This document shows, in pieces, positions 56,102-64,000 of a stretch of DNA of 64,000 nt. The stretch is from Bradyrhizobium sp. CCGUVB1N3. Its GTDB lineage: Bacteria; Pseudomonadota; Alphaproteobacteria; Rhizobiales; Xanthobacteraceae. Positions within the stretch are counted from its first letter, which is position 1. Each line of letters begins with the position of its first letter. The translations under genes and the position numbers were made by a program. Where the stretch lies: positions 8,063,501-8,127,500 of the forward strand of contig NZ_JANADR010000001.1 of NCBI RefSeq assembly GCF_024199925.1, read 5' to 3'. The notes under the pieces are model-generated. The model saw only the letters and a program-made list of their open reading frames with translations. It was not told the origin of the DNA and ran no database searches.

Positions 56102-57728
56102 TAGCCCGATCTATTCACGAGAGCACGGTCGTTCTTGACGTCTGACGGGGGCTGGCGGCTGGCGTGGGTGACCGTCCGGCGTTTTGTCACCGGGTTCTAC
56201 ATCAAGCTGTTTTGTACGCGCTGGAGGAATGGGCGGGTGAGCGGGCGCAGGCCCGGTCGGTTACGGACCGAGCGGGAGCAGCGCGCCGGGCAAGCTGCGG
56301 AAGAGGTCGGCTTCGGGGCATGCCGCGGCGAACGCAAGGCGAATGCGGCTCGCGGTTTCGATGACCCGGGCTGCGATTTTCAAGAGACGAAGACGCAGCG
56401 TCGCGAACTCGGCAGTGGCCAATTCCCGGACTTTGGGAATGGCGCCGCGCACGGTAAGCATCAACCAATAAGCGGCGGTGTGGAGAACGAGACGGACCTG
56501 GTTGGCGAGCGCCGAACGGCAACTGGTGCGATCGGAGGCGAGCTGCGTCTTATGCAGCTTGATCAGATTTTCGGCTTGGCCGCGCGCGCAATACAGGCTG
56601 TCGTAGATCCACTCGGCCGAGCCGACATCGAGGCTGGTGACGACGAAGCGGATGTCGAGGCCGAGCATCGTCGCCTCAATACGGGCGACAGTGCGCCGTT
56701 CGTGATCCCAGGACTTTGCCTTGTGGCGCGTCTCGGTATAGCCGCGCAGAACAGGCAGGTTCTCGATGGCGCGTCGCGTGCGAACGTCGTCGGCGACCTC
56801 GTCGACTTTTCTGGCGAGAGGCTTGGTACCGGACAGACCGAAGATGTAGTCGATGCCGTTGTTCTCGCACCACGTCATGGCCTCCGGCCGAGCATAGTGC
56901 CCGTCGCCACGGAACGTAATTCGCGTCTTGTGCCACCGCGTCCGGATATGCCGTATCAGGCGGCGCAGATGGGCACGCACCTCGACGCCGCCCGGCGTCT
57001 TGCCGGGCCGCAGCACGACCGCCACGGGCCGGCTCTTCTCCGTGTCGTAGACGTGGATCGGCAGGAAGCAGCGTTCGTCATAATGAGCGTTGAACAGCGA
57101 GAGCTGCTGATGGCCGTGGACGACATCGCAGGTATCATCGATGTCGAGCGTGACGGATGCCGGCTCGCGCGGGTAGCTATCCATCCATGCGTCGACCAAA
57201 GTGTAGGTCAGTCGGATCACGTCGCGCAGGCGCGGAGCATTCTCCAGGCGCGACAGCGTCGGTTGGGAACACAGATCGCGACCGCTGTCCGGCAGCCGTC
57301 CGCAGGCCAGCTTGAATGCGGGATCGGACCGCAGATGATCGAGGTCGTCGGCGTCCTCGTAGCCGCAGCAGATCGCGAACATGCGCGCGCGGAACATATC
57401 GACAAGGCTGTGCACGACCCGCGTCGGATCGCGCCGATCCGGGAACACCCGGGCCAAATTGTCGGCCAAACCGAGACGCCGCTCGGCCATCGCCAGAAGC
57501 ATCACGCCCCCATTCGAGGTTAGGCGTCCACCATCGAAGGCAGCTGTGACTTTCTTGGCGTGAACGGCTGGAAACGAGAAGGGCAGAATCGTATCATCGG
57601 TCATGGCGGGCGTGGCGTTCGCGGTTGAGGTGATGGGGTTGGCTTCGCAACCGAATCCTACGCCGCATCAGCGCTTTACACCACGCTCGCCAGCCTCTCA
57701 GGCGCCCTCTCGCGAATAAGACGGGTTA
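56102..57728 (-). mobile_element. IS1380-family insertion sequence
   Basis: About 1.6 kb. The ends are imperfect inverted repeats: left TAGCCCGATCTATTCACGAG at 56102 and right TAACCCGTCTTATTCGCGAG (reverse complement, ending at 57728). One transposase gene fills the interior. The element sits directly downstream of the chemoreceptor gene. Confidence 0.82.
56261..57604 (-). CDS. IS1380-family transposase
   Basis: This 447-residue protein has the family features: FDGGRLTSNGGVMLL at the N-terminus, the SVTLDIDDTCDVVHGHQQ stretch with the first catalytic Asp, FRGDGHYARP with the second Asp and CARGQAENLIKLHKTQL with the catalytic Glu. The gene is intact. Confidence 0.93.
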   Translation of the reverse strand: MTDDTILPFSFPAVHAKKVTAAFDGGRLTSNGGVMLLAMAERRLGLADNLARVFPDRRDPTRVVHSLVDMFRARMFAICCGYEDADDLDHLRSDPAFKLACGRLPDSGRDLCSQPTLSRLENAPRLRDVIRLTYTLVDAWMDSYPREPASVTLDIDDTCDVVHGHQQLSLFNAHYDERCFLPIHVYDTEKSRPVAVVLRPGKTPGGVEVRAHLRRLIRHIRTRWHKTRITFRGDGHYARPEAMTWCENNGIDYIFGLSGTKPLARKVDEVADDVRTRRAIENLPVLRGYTETRHKAKSWDHERRTVARIEATMLGLDIRFVVTSLDVGSAEWIYDSLYCARGQAENLIKLHKTQLASDRTSCRSALANQVRLVLHTAAYWLMLTVRGAIPKVRELATAEFATLRLRLLKIAARVIETASRIRLAFAAACPEADLFRSLPGALLPLGP

Positions 57729-57756
57729 GGATGCGCAGCTACGTTACTGAGGTATC

Positions 57757-58659
57757 TTATTTTGACGTCCATTCGCGTGTCTCGGAGAACCCCGTAAGGA
57801 ACTTCGATTGGTTACCTGACTTGCTGCTCGGAGCTACGGCGGCAGTCAACCTTATCAGATCGTCCATATTCGATATCCGCAGGCTGAGATCGGGCGCGAG
57901 CGGGCTTTTCGCCAAAGCCTCGGAAAGGTTTCCGATGGCCGCGACCAGGCTTGGATGATCAGTGAATATCTTGGCCGTCGCAGGATCGGCCGGTAGGGCT
58001 TTGGACAGATCGATTTCGAGCAGTTTATTCGTCAGCAGCCGAAAGCTCTCCTCCCTGATCGGCGTGGACGGGTCCATGTCCTTGTTGAGCAGGGCGAAGT
58101 AGCGAGCTGAAAGGACCAGCCGTGCAAAATCAGGCGCGGCATCCACCTTCTGCTGGTCTGGCGTCTGCAACTGATCATGGCCCGCAAGGAGCACCGCTAC
58201 AGCCTTGCCAATGGCGTCCGCCGCCGTTTTGAAATCCGCGGTCGGACCCGCGCTCATGATGCCTCCAATCTCCGAATCACTTGCGCCAATCGCGACCAGT
58301 CTCCTTCGTAACATCAGTCGATCAATCGCGGACGCGGGGTTCGCAAGTTGCTCCTTGCTGAGTGGATAAGCGAGGGCTTCACGATCGATCGCCTGCCGTA
58401 CGTACCCGCTTGTCAGGACGGCGATCACGAGCGTTATGAGACAGGCCGAGCAGCAGGCGAGCAACGAAGCGCCGTGGGTCTGCAACTTCTGTTGCGCTGC
58501 CGGCTTGGCAAGGTCCATCTTCAACAGCGAAAAGCTGCCGGCTCCTCCGACCAGCCCGAACAGGAGCGGGATAACGGTGGCCACAACCGGACTGGCCGAC
58601 CAGGCGATCATAACACCCAAAAGTGCTCCCAGAGCCGCCATGCCCAGCGTCAAAACCAT
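57757..58659 (-). CDS. Membrane protein of unknown function
   Basis: From the ATG at 58659 the protein has 300 residues. It starts with two hydrophobic helices (LGMAALGALLGVMIAW and VATVIPLLFGLVGGAGSF), then a third (LLACCSACLITLVIAVL), followed by a long soluble, helical C-terminal domain with acidic and hydrophobic stretches. No family is recognised. Confidence 0.6.
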   Translation of the reverse strand: MVLTLGMAALGALLGVMIAWSASPVVATVIPLLFGLVGGAGSFSLLKMDLAKPAAQQKLQTHGASLLACCSACLITLVIAVLTSGYVRQAIDREALAYPLSKEQLANPASAIDRLMLRRRLVAIGASDSEIGGIMSAGPTADFKTAADAIGKAVAVLLAGHDQLQTPDQQKVDAAPDFARLVLSARYFALLNKDMDPSTPIREESFRLLTNKLLEIDLSKALPADPATAKIFTDHPSLVAAIGNLSEALAKSPLAPDLSLRISNMDDLIRLTAAVAPSSKSGNQSKFLTGFSETREWTSK

Positions 58660-58887
58660 GATGCTTCCTCCTTTCGAGCTAAGGTCGTCGGGCGCCAAGC
58701 TAGCTCGGACCGATCTTCCGGAAACAGTCTTTGCGCGTGCGTACTCAAGAATTTTTCGGTGATGTCAGCTTCGCACCGACACCGACTACCTTTGTGCAAC
58801 CGCAGCAAACGACGCGATGGGCCCAGGCTGTGTACTGGGCCATGAGCCGACATCGCTCCAATCAAGCGGCGATACTTGTCAGGCTCC

Positions 58888-59310
58888 TTAGCGGCCGTAG
58901 GGGAAGCAGCGGTTGCGATCGAGTGTGAGACCGAAATGCGCTCCCAGTGCAGCGATGGCCGCGTCCTGCTGAGGATAAGGATCGGCATTGGATGCGGCAA
59001 CGATGATGATCCGGAACCCGCCGCGATCCTTGCCACCCGGTGGCAGCATCGCTGTAGTTAGTGCATTGCCCTCCCTGTCGCGCAGCGTGAGGAAAAGCGG
59101 CATCTCTCGCTGTACATGGGCCTCGAGGCCGATGTCGCGCTCGATCGCGTTGGGCCGCTCGGGACGCCAGGACTGGACTGCCTTCTCCCGCTCGCGGCGG
59201 AAATATTTCTCAACTGTGTGGCCCATCAGGCGCGACTCATGCATCGCTTCACCTTCCGTCTCGATACGGAACCAGGTCTTGCCCTTCGGCGCGTCGCAAA
59301 CATACTGCAT
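58888..59310 (-). CDS. Hypothetical protein
   Basis: This 140-residue soluble protein has a KTWFRIETEGEAMHESRLM start, a middle with PLFLTLRDREGN and a final Asn/Pro-rich stretch. It appears to be a well-formed gene with no recognised domain. The reverse strand carries only overlapping shadow frames. Confidence 0.55.
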   Translation of the reverse strand: MQYVCDAPKGKTWFRIETEGEAMHESRLMGHTVEKYFRREREKAVQSWRPERPNAIERDIGLEAHVQREMPLFLTLRDREGNALTTAMLPPGGKDRGGFRIIIVAASNADPYPQQDAAIAALGAHFGLTLDRNRCFPYGR

Positions 59311-59493
59311 TTCGCCCGTCCTGCGATCGCCGCAATTCTAGGGCGGCGGGCCTGCAAAGCCAATATGAGACTAGCTCCCGTGTATAGCGCTGCACGATCA
59401 GAGGGGCTAAGAGTTCTTGATTGGACGTTGAAGTTCTAGTGAGCCCAAACAATACTAGGTCGACCGGAATAATCCTCTTCAAGGAGCGTCCCG

Positions 59494-59703
59494 ATGCCTG
59501 ACGTAAGGGAAAAGCAACGCGAAGCCCGCCGGAAGATCATTCGCCAATGGGCGAAGCTTCCGAAGGATAAACGGCAGTCTATGGAGGGGATTTCTGAATT
59601 CGCCAGGACCGCCGCTCAGCAGAACGAGAACGCATTCGTCCGCAGTCGTCGCGATCCGTATCAGAAGATCATGGGATGGCTATTGCCGCGTGCTCATCTC
59701 TGA
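59494..59703 (+). CDS. Small basic hypothetical protein
   Basis: This 69-residue protein is strongly basic and helical (KQREARRKIIRQWAKLPKDK). An AAGGAG site precedes the ATG. It could bind nucleic acid, but no family is recognised. Confidence 0.55.
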   Translation: MPDVREKQREARRKIIRQWAKLPKDKRQSMEGISEFARTAAQQNENAFVRSRRDPYQKIMGWLLPRAHL

Positions 59704-59818
59704 ACGACTGAGTCCTCTGCACATCCTTCGAAGGCGACACCGAAATTTCGGCAAAGTCATCGAATGTCCTGCCGTGTCCGCCCCCCCGGCAGGGCCGTCA
59801 CAAAGCGACGAGATAACT

Positions 59819-60187
59819 GTGAAGCTGAAAGCAACAATCCTCGTCGTAGCGCTGCTAGCTGCAACGGCTGCACATGCCGAGACGATCGATCTGAAATGCT
59901 GGGCGCGGGGCCTCGAGCGCAACTCGGTCTACATGAACGGGGAACAGGTCACCATTAATCTGGACGAGGGGACGATGCACTCTCGGACATTCGGAAGCAA
60001 TTTGGCCGTCCACGTCACGGATACGCACTTGTTCTTTGAGACGGCGCTTACGCTCGGCAACATTTGGCAACATCTGTTCGACCCGACCGCTGTCTGGCAA
60101 GGTTTCATCAACCGCGTCGACGGCACGCTTAAGGCGCATAAACGCGACGGTACTGTCATCAGCGGGCACTGCCAGCTGGTCGGCTGA
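59819..60187 (+). CDS. Small secreted hypothetical protein
   Basis: The GTG at 59819 starts a 122-residue protein with a good signal peptide (KLKATILVVALLAATAAHA). The mature part is rich in aromatic residues and Gly (WARGLERNSVYMNGEQVTI), with two Cys that may form a disulphide. Exported to the periplasm; function unknown. Confidence 0.65.
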   Translation: MKLKATILVVALLAATAAHAETIDLKCWARGLERNSVYMNGEQVTINLDEGTMHSRTFGSNLAVHVTDTHLFFETALTLGNIWQHLFDPTAVWQGFINRVDGTLKAHKRDGTVISGHCQLVG

Positions 60188-60863
60188 ACCTGCCCATGTT
60201 GCAGATGGGTCATTTTCGACGGATTCAGCGGGGGCGTCGGCAGGTTGATGTCCGCTTCTGCCCGTAAGCGCCGAACCGGGGCCGGGCCGGAAGCGTTGCG
60301 TTTGGATGCGCAAGAGCGCCATGACCGGCGCTTTGCCTTGCGGTTGATATGCGAGCTCGTGCAGGTGCTTCCGTGGGGATGCGATGGTGCTGAACTCCTC
60401 GTGGAAGACAGCCTGCCTCTCTGGAAATATGACGGGATCACGTCGATGGTCCCGGATGATGACGATCTTTGAGATAAGAAGATGGGCCGACGACCGCGTC
60501 CTGTGATGGAGGCTGTTGCGGCGGGGAGGGAAGCCTGCGCTCTCAAAAAGGGTAATCGAACGAGCGCGAGGTGCTTGCGGCACGATGCCGAGGACGTTGC
60601 GAACTGGCGGGAGTGAAACACATGGCACGGCTTGAATGGAGGAGCATGGTTCTCATCCCGGGCGCGTCCGCCATGCGGAGCGGGCTCTATGAGCTGCGCT
60701 CACCGAGTCTCACGCCTCGGCCCATCGGGTCACGATCGCCTCGCGCAAGAGCTAAGGTGCGCCTCGCCGGGGACACCCGCAGGAGGGGCTCGCCTTCCAC
60801 CTACTCCGAGGCTTCGGAGGACAGGTCGGCGATCGCTATCGCTGCCCATCCTGTCGGGTGCCC
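60188..60863. repeat. Repeat-rich stretch flanking IS110
   Basis: Two parts. From 60188 to about 60470 is GC-rich DNA with one low-confidence frame (60245-60472) that resembles other short repeat-derived frames. From about 60640 to 60863 the sequence resembles 51430-51580 near dispersed repeat copy 1, and after the IS110 element the match resumes at 62251. So this is the left half of a second repeat copy that was split by the IS110. Confidence 0.6.
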
Positions 60864-62260
60864 GTCGGGGTTGGAACGTCAAGTACCAAATCTGATCTGA
60901 TTATCGCATTGTGGCTGTGCCTTCCGAACCTACCTTTGACGTCAAAGCTATCCGGCGATCGCGCTTCTCTTCGAGGTCGGGATCCCCGCCTCATGATGAT
61001 GTTCGTGAAGAAGTGGCGGGACCATCTCAGGGACGCAGTCACGGAGCGATCGGCTCGCGCTGCAGACCGGTTATCACCCTCGCCATTCCTCGTCCTACCG
61101 GACTCCTTGACAGCCTTTCGGCCGTGTTCTGCTGATCAGTTCATTCATTCGGGTGTCAGGCTGCCGCTGTGGCCTCCGATCTCTCCCACCGGAAGTCGCT
61201 GCCGTCGCACCACATACGGTGCAGGATGACGGATATCTTGCGAGCCACCGCGACCAGCGCATTTTTCATGGAGCTGCGCTTGGCGATGCGGATTCCCCAT
61301 GCCTTTAGCGAGCACCAACGTCTGGTGTTGACCATCAATGAGTGCGCGGCTTCAAAGAGATGCTCTCGAGCGAAGGCATCGCCGCATCGGGTGATGCGCC
61401 CGTTGTAATCGACCTCTCCGGATGCGTATTTGCCTGGGGTCAGTCCAAGATGGACGCCAACATGCCGTGATTTACGGAAGCGGCCTGGGTTGTCGATGGT
61501 CGTCTTGAATGCCAAAGCTGTCAGGGGGCCAACGCCAGGAACCGTCATGAACCGGCGGCAAATAGCATCGTTCCGAACCAGGCGCCCAATCAGGCGCGTC
61601 AACACGCGTGCCTGCTCGCCGAGCATGCGTCGGGCCTCGAGCAATGGAACGACGAGAGCCTGTAAATCTCCGTCAGCCACGATCAGCTCGCGTACACGTT
61701 CTTCAAAGCGGCTTTGGCCGATAAGGCCCACTTTGAACCCGAAGGTTCGAAGTGCCGCCCGAATATGATTGTTGAGGTCGCGTTGCTTGTCGAGCAGGCA
61801 CCGACGACTGCCCATCAATGCTCGTAGCTTTTGGCTGTCTTCTGATTTGATGTGAACCGCCTTAAACCATCCTGTTCGCATCATTTGCGCGAGCGCGCGA
61901 GCATCGTTGCGGTCCGTCTTGATAGTTTGAGCTTGCATCACGCTCTTTGCGTGCCGGGTCTCAACACAAATGACCGGCAATCCGCCTTCCGAAAGACCCT
62001 TGTGCAGCCAGGAAGAACATTGACCGGCTTCCAGCCCAACGCGCTGCAAAGCGAAGCGGGTATTTCTCAGCCAGGAAATTAGCGCCTCGGGCTCGGTATC
62101 CGTCACTCCTTCCCGGACGATATTTCCATCTTGATCAACGATGCAGATCGCGGTGCGCTTGAGAGAGACGTCGAGTCCAGCGAAGTAATTCATCAGGATC
62201 TCCAGCTCATCTTGTTGGGCGAATCGATCGACGTATTATGCGCCCTAGAGGTCGGTGCCC
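60864..62260 (-). mobile_element. IS110-family element, bounded by comparison with an intact repeat
   Basis: The undisturbed copy at 51430-51936 continues across GGTGCCC, but the second copy is interrupted there and resumes after 62253 with GGTGCCC again (60857-60863 and 62254-62260). The insertion is therefore about 1.40 kb. It holds one transposase and a ~290-base non-coding end (60864-61155) on the transposase 3' side. In the IS1111 branch of the family, that end encodes the bridge RNA. Confidence 0.75.
61156..62193 (-). CDS. IS110-family transposase
   Basis: This 345-residue protein has the DEDD-type recombinase N-terminus (GLDVSLKRTAICIVDQDG) and the acidic catalytic motif near LEAGQCSSWLH and TDRNDARALAQMM. 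It continues with the C-terminal VPGVGPLTALAFKTTI and LTPGKYASGEVDY segments that carry the active-site Ser region. The gene is intact. Confidence 0.93.
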   Translation of the reverse strand: MNYFAGLDVSLKRTAICIVDQDGNIVREGVTDTEPEALISWLRNTRFALQRVGLEAGQCSSWLHKGLSEGGLPVICVETRHAKSVMQAQTIKTDRNDARALAQMMRTGWFKAVHIKSEDSQKLRALMGSRRCLLDKQRDLNNHIRAALRTFGFKVGLIGQSRFEERVRELIVADGDLQALVVPLLEARRMLGEQARVLTRLIGRLVRNDAICRRFMTVPGVGPLTALAFKTTIDNPGRFRKSRHVGVHLGLTPGKYASGEVDYNGRITRCGDAFAREHLFEAAHSLMVNTRRWCSLKAWGIRIAKRSSMKNALVAVARKISVILHRMWCDGSDFRWERSEATAAA

Positions 62261-62550
62261 GGTTACTTCATCTCATCGCTGCACTCGTTCCGCGTGCCGG
62301 CTTCGCCGTCGCTATGCTCACGCGGCCCGGGTGCCATTTCAGGTGGGCGATGCGCAATGGCGCACGCCTGATCGGGGCCTAGCGGCCCCCAGGCCGTCAA
62401 GGCCAAGCCCCTCATCAAGGATGAGGGGCGGAAAACGGCGGGCCGTGTCGTCGCTGCACTCCGGCCCGCACCAACCCCGCTCGTTTTCCGGCCTGTGACG
62501 GCCGACCCCTGCTCATTGGCGCTGGCCTAGTTCCGGTTGCATGCGCAACC
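62251..62550. repeat. Dispersed repeat, copy 2 (right half)
   Basis: Matches the copy at 51584-51936, with AAGCCCCTCATCAAGGATGA and CTGGCCTAGTTCCGGTTGC among the shared blocks. It begins next to the IS110 end and stops at GCGCAACC (62550). It has no ardC start directly after it, unlike copy 1, so the next junction is a rearrangement. Confidence 0.75.
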
Positions 62551-62613
62551 TTGTCCGTTGGCGATCACTGCGCGGTATCCGGTGTGACTTCGGTTTCTGA
62601 CGTGGCGGGCCGC

Positions 62614-62808
62614 TCAGGCTTTACCACGCGTCTGAGTGAACGGAAGCGGAATAGGGCGAGCTAACGAGCGGGATGCGCGCGATGGGTTACCCGCCCAGAC
62701 TTCGTATTGATCGGCAAGCTTCAAGAGGCGTTGCTTCGTAAACGGATCAGCCTTTTCAGCAATGTCGCGGACCTGCAAAGCTCGTGCCCGATAGAAATCC
62801 TCGTCCAT
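62614..62808 (-). CDS. Small hypothetical protein
   Basis: This 64-residue protein reads EDFYRARALQVRDIAEKADP and then RLLKLADQYEVW, a short helical type found widely in rhizobia. It starts at 62808 and stops at 62614. Function is unknown. Confidence 0.6.
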   Translation of the reverse strand: MDEDFYRARALQVRDIAEKADPFTKQRLLKLADQYEVWAGNPSRASRSLARPIPLPFTQTRGKA

Positions 62809-63309
62809 GAAACACCAAACACATGTTGCGACTGAATTATCCAGATATAGCGCTCGATTCGGCCAGGAGTCTGCTTCTTTTGCGCGATGGTTAAGCGCAT
62901 TCTGGAATCGTCCAGCTTGCGCCAGCGCCGGCTCGCTCGGTTTTGCCGGGTAGGGCGCGCAGTACCCCTGCTCGCCGCGAATTGCCCCGCCGAGCTAGCG
63001 CGCGCATCGAGCAAAACGTCATTGCAGCGTACGCGGACCAGCCCCCATCGTTCTTGCCAGCAGGCGGTCTTCAAGCTGGCGGATTTTGTCCAACATCTCA
63101 TGAGCCTCGTCGGCATCGCGGGCGACAATGGCGAAGACCATCCTATGTTGAATTTTGGTGCGTGTCGCAAAAAGGCCTGCAGATAGAACCTAACGCGCAC
63201 GGATATCCGTCCGCCGCAAGGGTCAGTCCCTCGCGCGCAGGCGCGCACCTCTCGGTGTGCGGCGTCCGTCCCTCCGCGTCCCTTCGGTCGCCAGGCACGG
63301 CCGACGGCC
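62809..63309. other. Stretch with no supported gene
   Basis: About 500 bases. A fragment on the minus strand (IVARDADEAHEMLDKIRQL near 63110-63070) hints at a degraded helical protein. The end is GC-rich and repetitive, leading to an ardC stub. Confidence 0.3.
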
Positions 63310-63440
63310 GCAAACAAAGGAGAGACGACAGCAAGGAACGCTTCGATATTCACCGGCATCTCACCGACCGCATCGTCGCGGCGATCGAGGCCGGTGCGGG
63401 ACCATGGCTGATGCCCTGGCCGCACACAGGAGCAACCTAA
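63310..63440 (+). pseudogene. ArdC-like antirestriction protein, second N-terminal stub
   Basis: The open frame reads DSKERFDIHRHLTDRIVAAI followed by GAGPWLMPWPHTG, again the start of the ArdC N-terminal domain, but diverged from the stub at 51955. It stops at a TAA at 63438-63440 by a rearrangement. Two independent stubs suggest repeated damage to conjugative-element DNA here. Confidence 0.72.
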
Positions 63441-63676
63441 GGAATGTACAGCACGGCAAGGAGTGCGAGCGCGGCGATGGCGCAGAGAACCACTGTCTTA
63501 CCGATCACCGCGCGTTTCTCGATTTGCTCGGCCGCGTATCCGAAACCCCGAGCGAGATTGAGTAAGCTGTCTTGTTCGAGCCCTCCCGGCGAATGCTCGG
63601 CCTGTTGCAGGTAACCCTGCTCGAGCCGCCGGAACTCTTCCGCCCGCAATCTGCGCGCACGCACCGACATACGCAT
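63437..63676 (-). CDS. Small membrane-anchored hypothetical protein
   Basis: From the ATG at 63676, about 79 residues. It has a charged helical N-terminal part (RRLRAEEFRRLEQGYLQQAE) and a C-terminal membrane helix (KTVVLCAIAALALLAVLY). It overlaps the end of the second ardC stub. Confidence 0.6.
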   Translation of the reverse strand: MRMSVRARRLRAEEFRRLEQGYLQQAEHSPGGLEQDSLLNLARGFGYAAEQIEKRAVIGKTVVLCAIAALALLAVLYIP

Positions 63677-63834
63677 TGTCCGTTCCAACTAGCTCCAACC
63701 AGCTCATCAAGATGCCCGAAGGCTATCCGCGAACTGCGGGCCGGATGTGACCGCCGGCCCACCAGATCGGATAGTTGAGACGGCGGGATCACGTCAGCAG
63801 ACTCCGCCGAATCTGCCGTTCACGAGGGCCGGTG

Positions 63835-64000
63835 ATGAGTAAGGAAGGAAAAGGCGAAAAGGGAGCAATGAAGGGCGGAGGGCGGCACGAATTCTTTGTG
63901 GTGAATCTGACCAATGAAAAGCTGAAGGGGCACGTTTTGTGGAGAAGCGGCGGCAACGAGATCAAGCTCGATGTCAATGGTCTTGAGCCCGGCAGGGGCT
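63835..64000 (+). CDS. Hypothetical protein, N-terminal part (cut by window edge)
   Basis: The frame opens at an ATG at 63835 and runs out of the window, with 55 residues seen. It starts with a Lys/Gly-rich basic tail (KEGKGEKGAMKGGGR) and goes into FFVVNLTNEKLKGHVLW and NEIKLDVNGL. No family is recognised from this part. Confidence 0.5.
   Translation, partial: MSKEGKGEKGAMKGGGRHEFFVVNLTNEKLKGHVLWRSGGNEIKLDVNGLEPGRG

Noticed and set aside
59855..60628. A 257-codon minus-strand frame
   Set aside because: It is opposite the secreted protein with a clear signal peptide and shows no domain; composition looks like a shadow.
62721..63425. A 234-codon minus-strand frame
   Set aside because: It runs across the small gene at 62614 and the ardC stub in the wrong frame and shows no domain.

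Overview
The window looks like accessory DNA from a GC-rich alphaproteobacterium, most likely a Bradyrhizobium-type rhizobium. The reasons are a nodulation carbamoyltransferase gene (nodU, frameshifted), a groESL pair with a CIRCE element, several small rhizobial-type proteins, and many insertion sequences and gene remnants, as in a symbiosis or genomic island. This assignment comes from recognising protein families; no database was searched.

Layout. 0-5.1 kb: tail of a catabolic operon (PfkB kinase, SDR dehydrogenase, HAD phosphatase, MalK/UgpC-type ABC ATPase) whose last gene is a TIM-barrel/AAA/Fis regulator. 5.1-6.1 kb: a related TIM-barrel gene on the minus strand, then a collapsed copy of a second operon. 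6.1-13.8 kb: an NTF2-like protein, an amidase and a complete CUT2-type ABC importer. 13.85-14.87 kb: an IS481 element in a CTAG target. 15.2-18.7 kb: an unusual hipA-first toxin-antitoxin pair and flanking unknown genes. 18.9-24.3 kb (minus strand): nodU (broken), a PurF-like protein lacking its catalytic Cys, a HAD phosphatase and a broken beta-hydroxyacid dehydrogenase. 24.5-30.4 kb: an operon of a Tm-1-like UPF0261 protein, a TIM-barrel partner and an FAD reductase, with a pyruvate kinase relic, opposed by lrgAB. Its upstream and terminal sequences are duplicated at 5.5-6.06 kb. 32.0-35.0 kb: a HemN-like radical SAM enzyme, a methyltransferase and a small protein. 35.3-39.7 kb: a YqeB-type protein, a TSUP permease, and groES-groEL. 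40.0-45.2 kb: an alcohol dehydrogenase fragment truncated by an IS3 element, an esterase, small genes and IS debris. 45.3-53.4 kb: a defence-like cluster with hipBA and tandem palindromic operators, a PD-(D/E)XK-like endonuclease, a truncated DruA-like gene, a two-TM protein, a GIY-YIG protein and a Fic protein. 53.6-64 kb: a broken 2'-5' RNA ligase, a PAS-PAS chemoreceptor, an IS1380 element, small hypothetical genes, an IS110 element inside a dispersed repeat, and two ardC stubs.

How the genes fit together. The left part is carbon uptake and catabolism, with TIM-barrel (PEP-hydrolase-like) proteins recurring three times. The central part mixes symbiosis-type and possible small-molecule functions. 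The right part is mobile and defence DNA. Frameshifts are frequent (nodU, the dehydrogenase, the RNA ligase, pyk and an HTH gene), so the region is either decaying or the assembly carries indel errors; raw reads would decide which.
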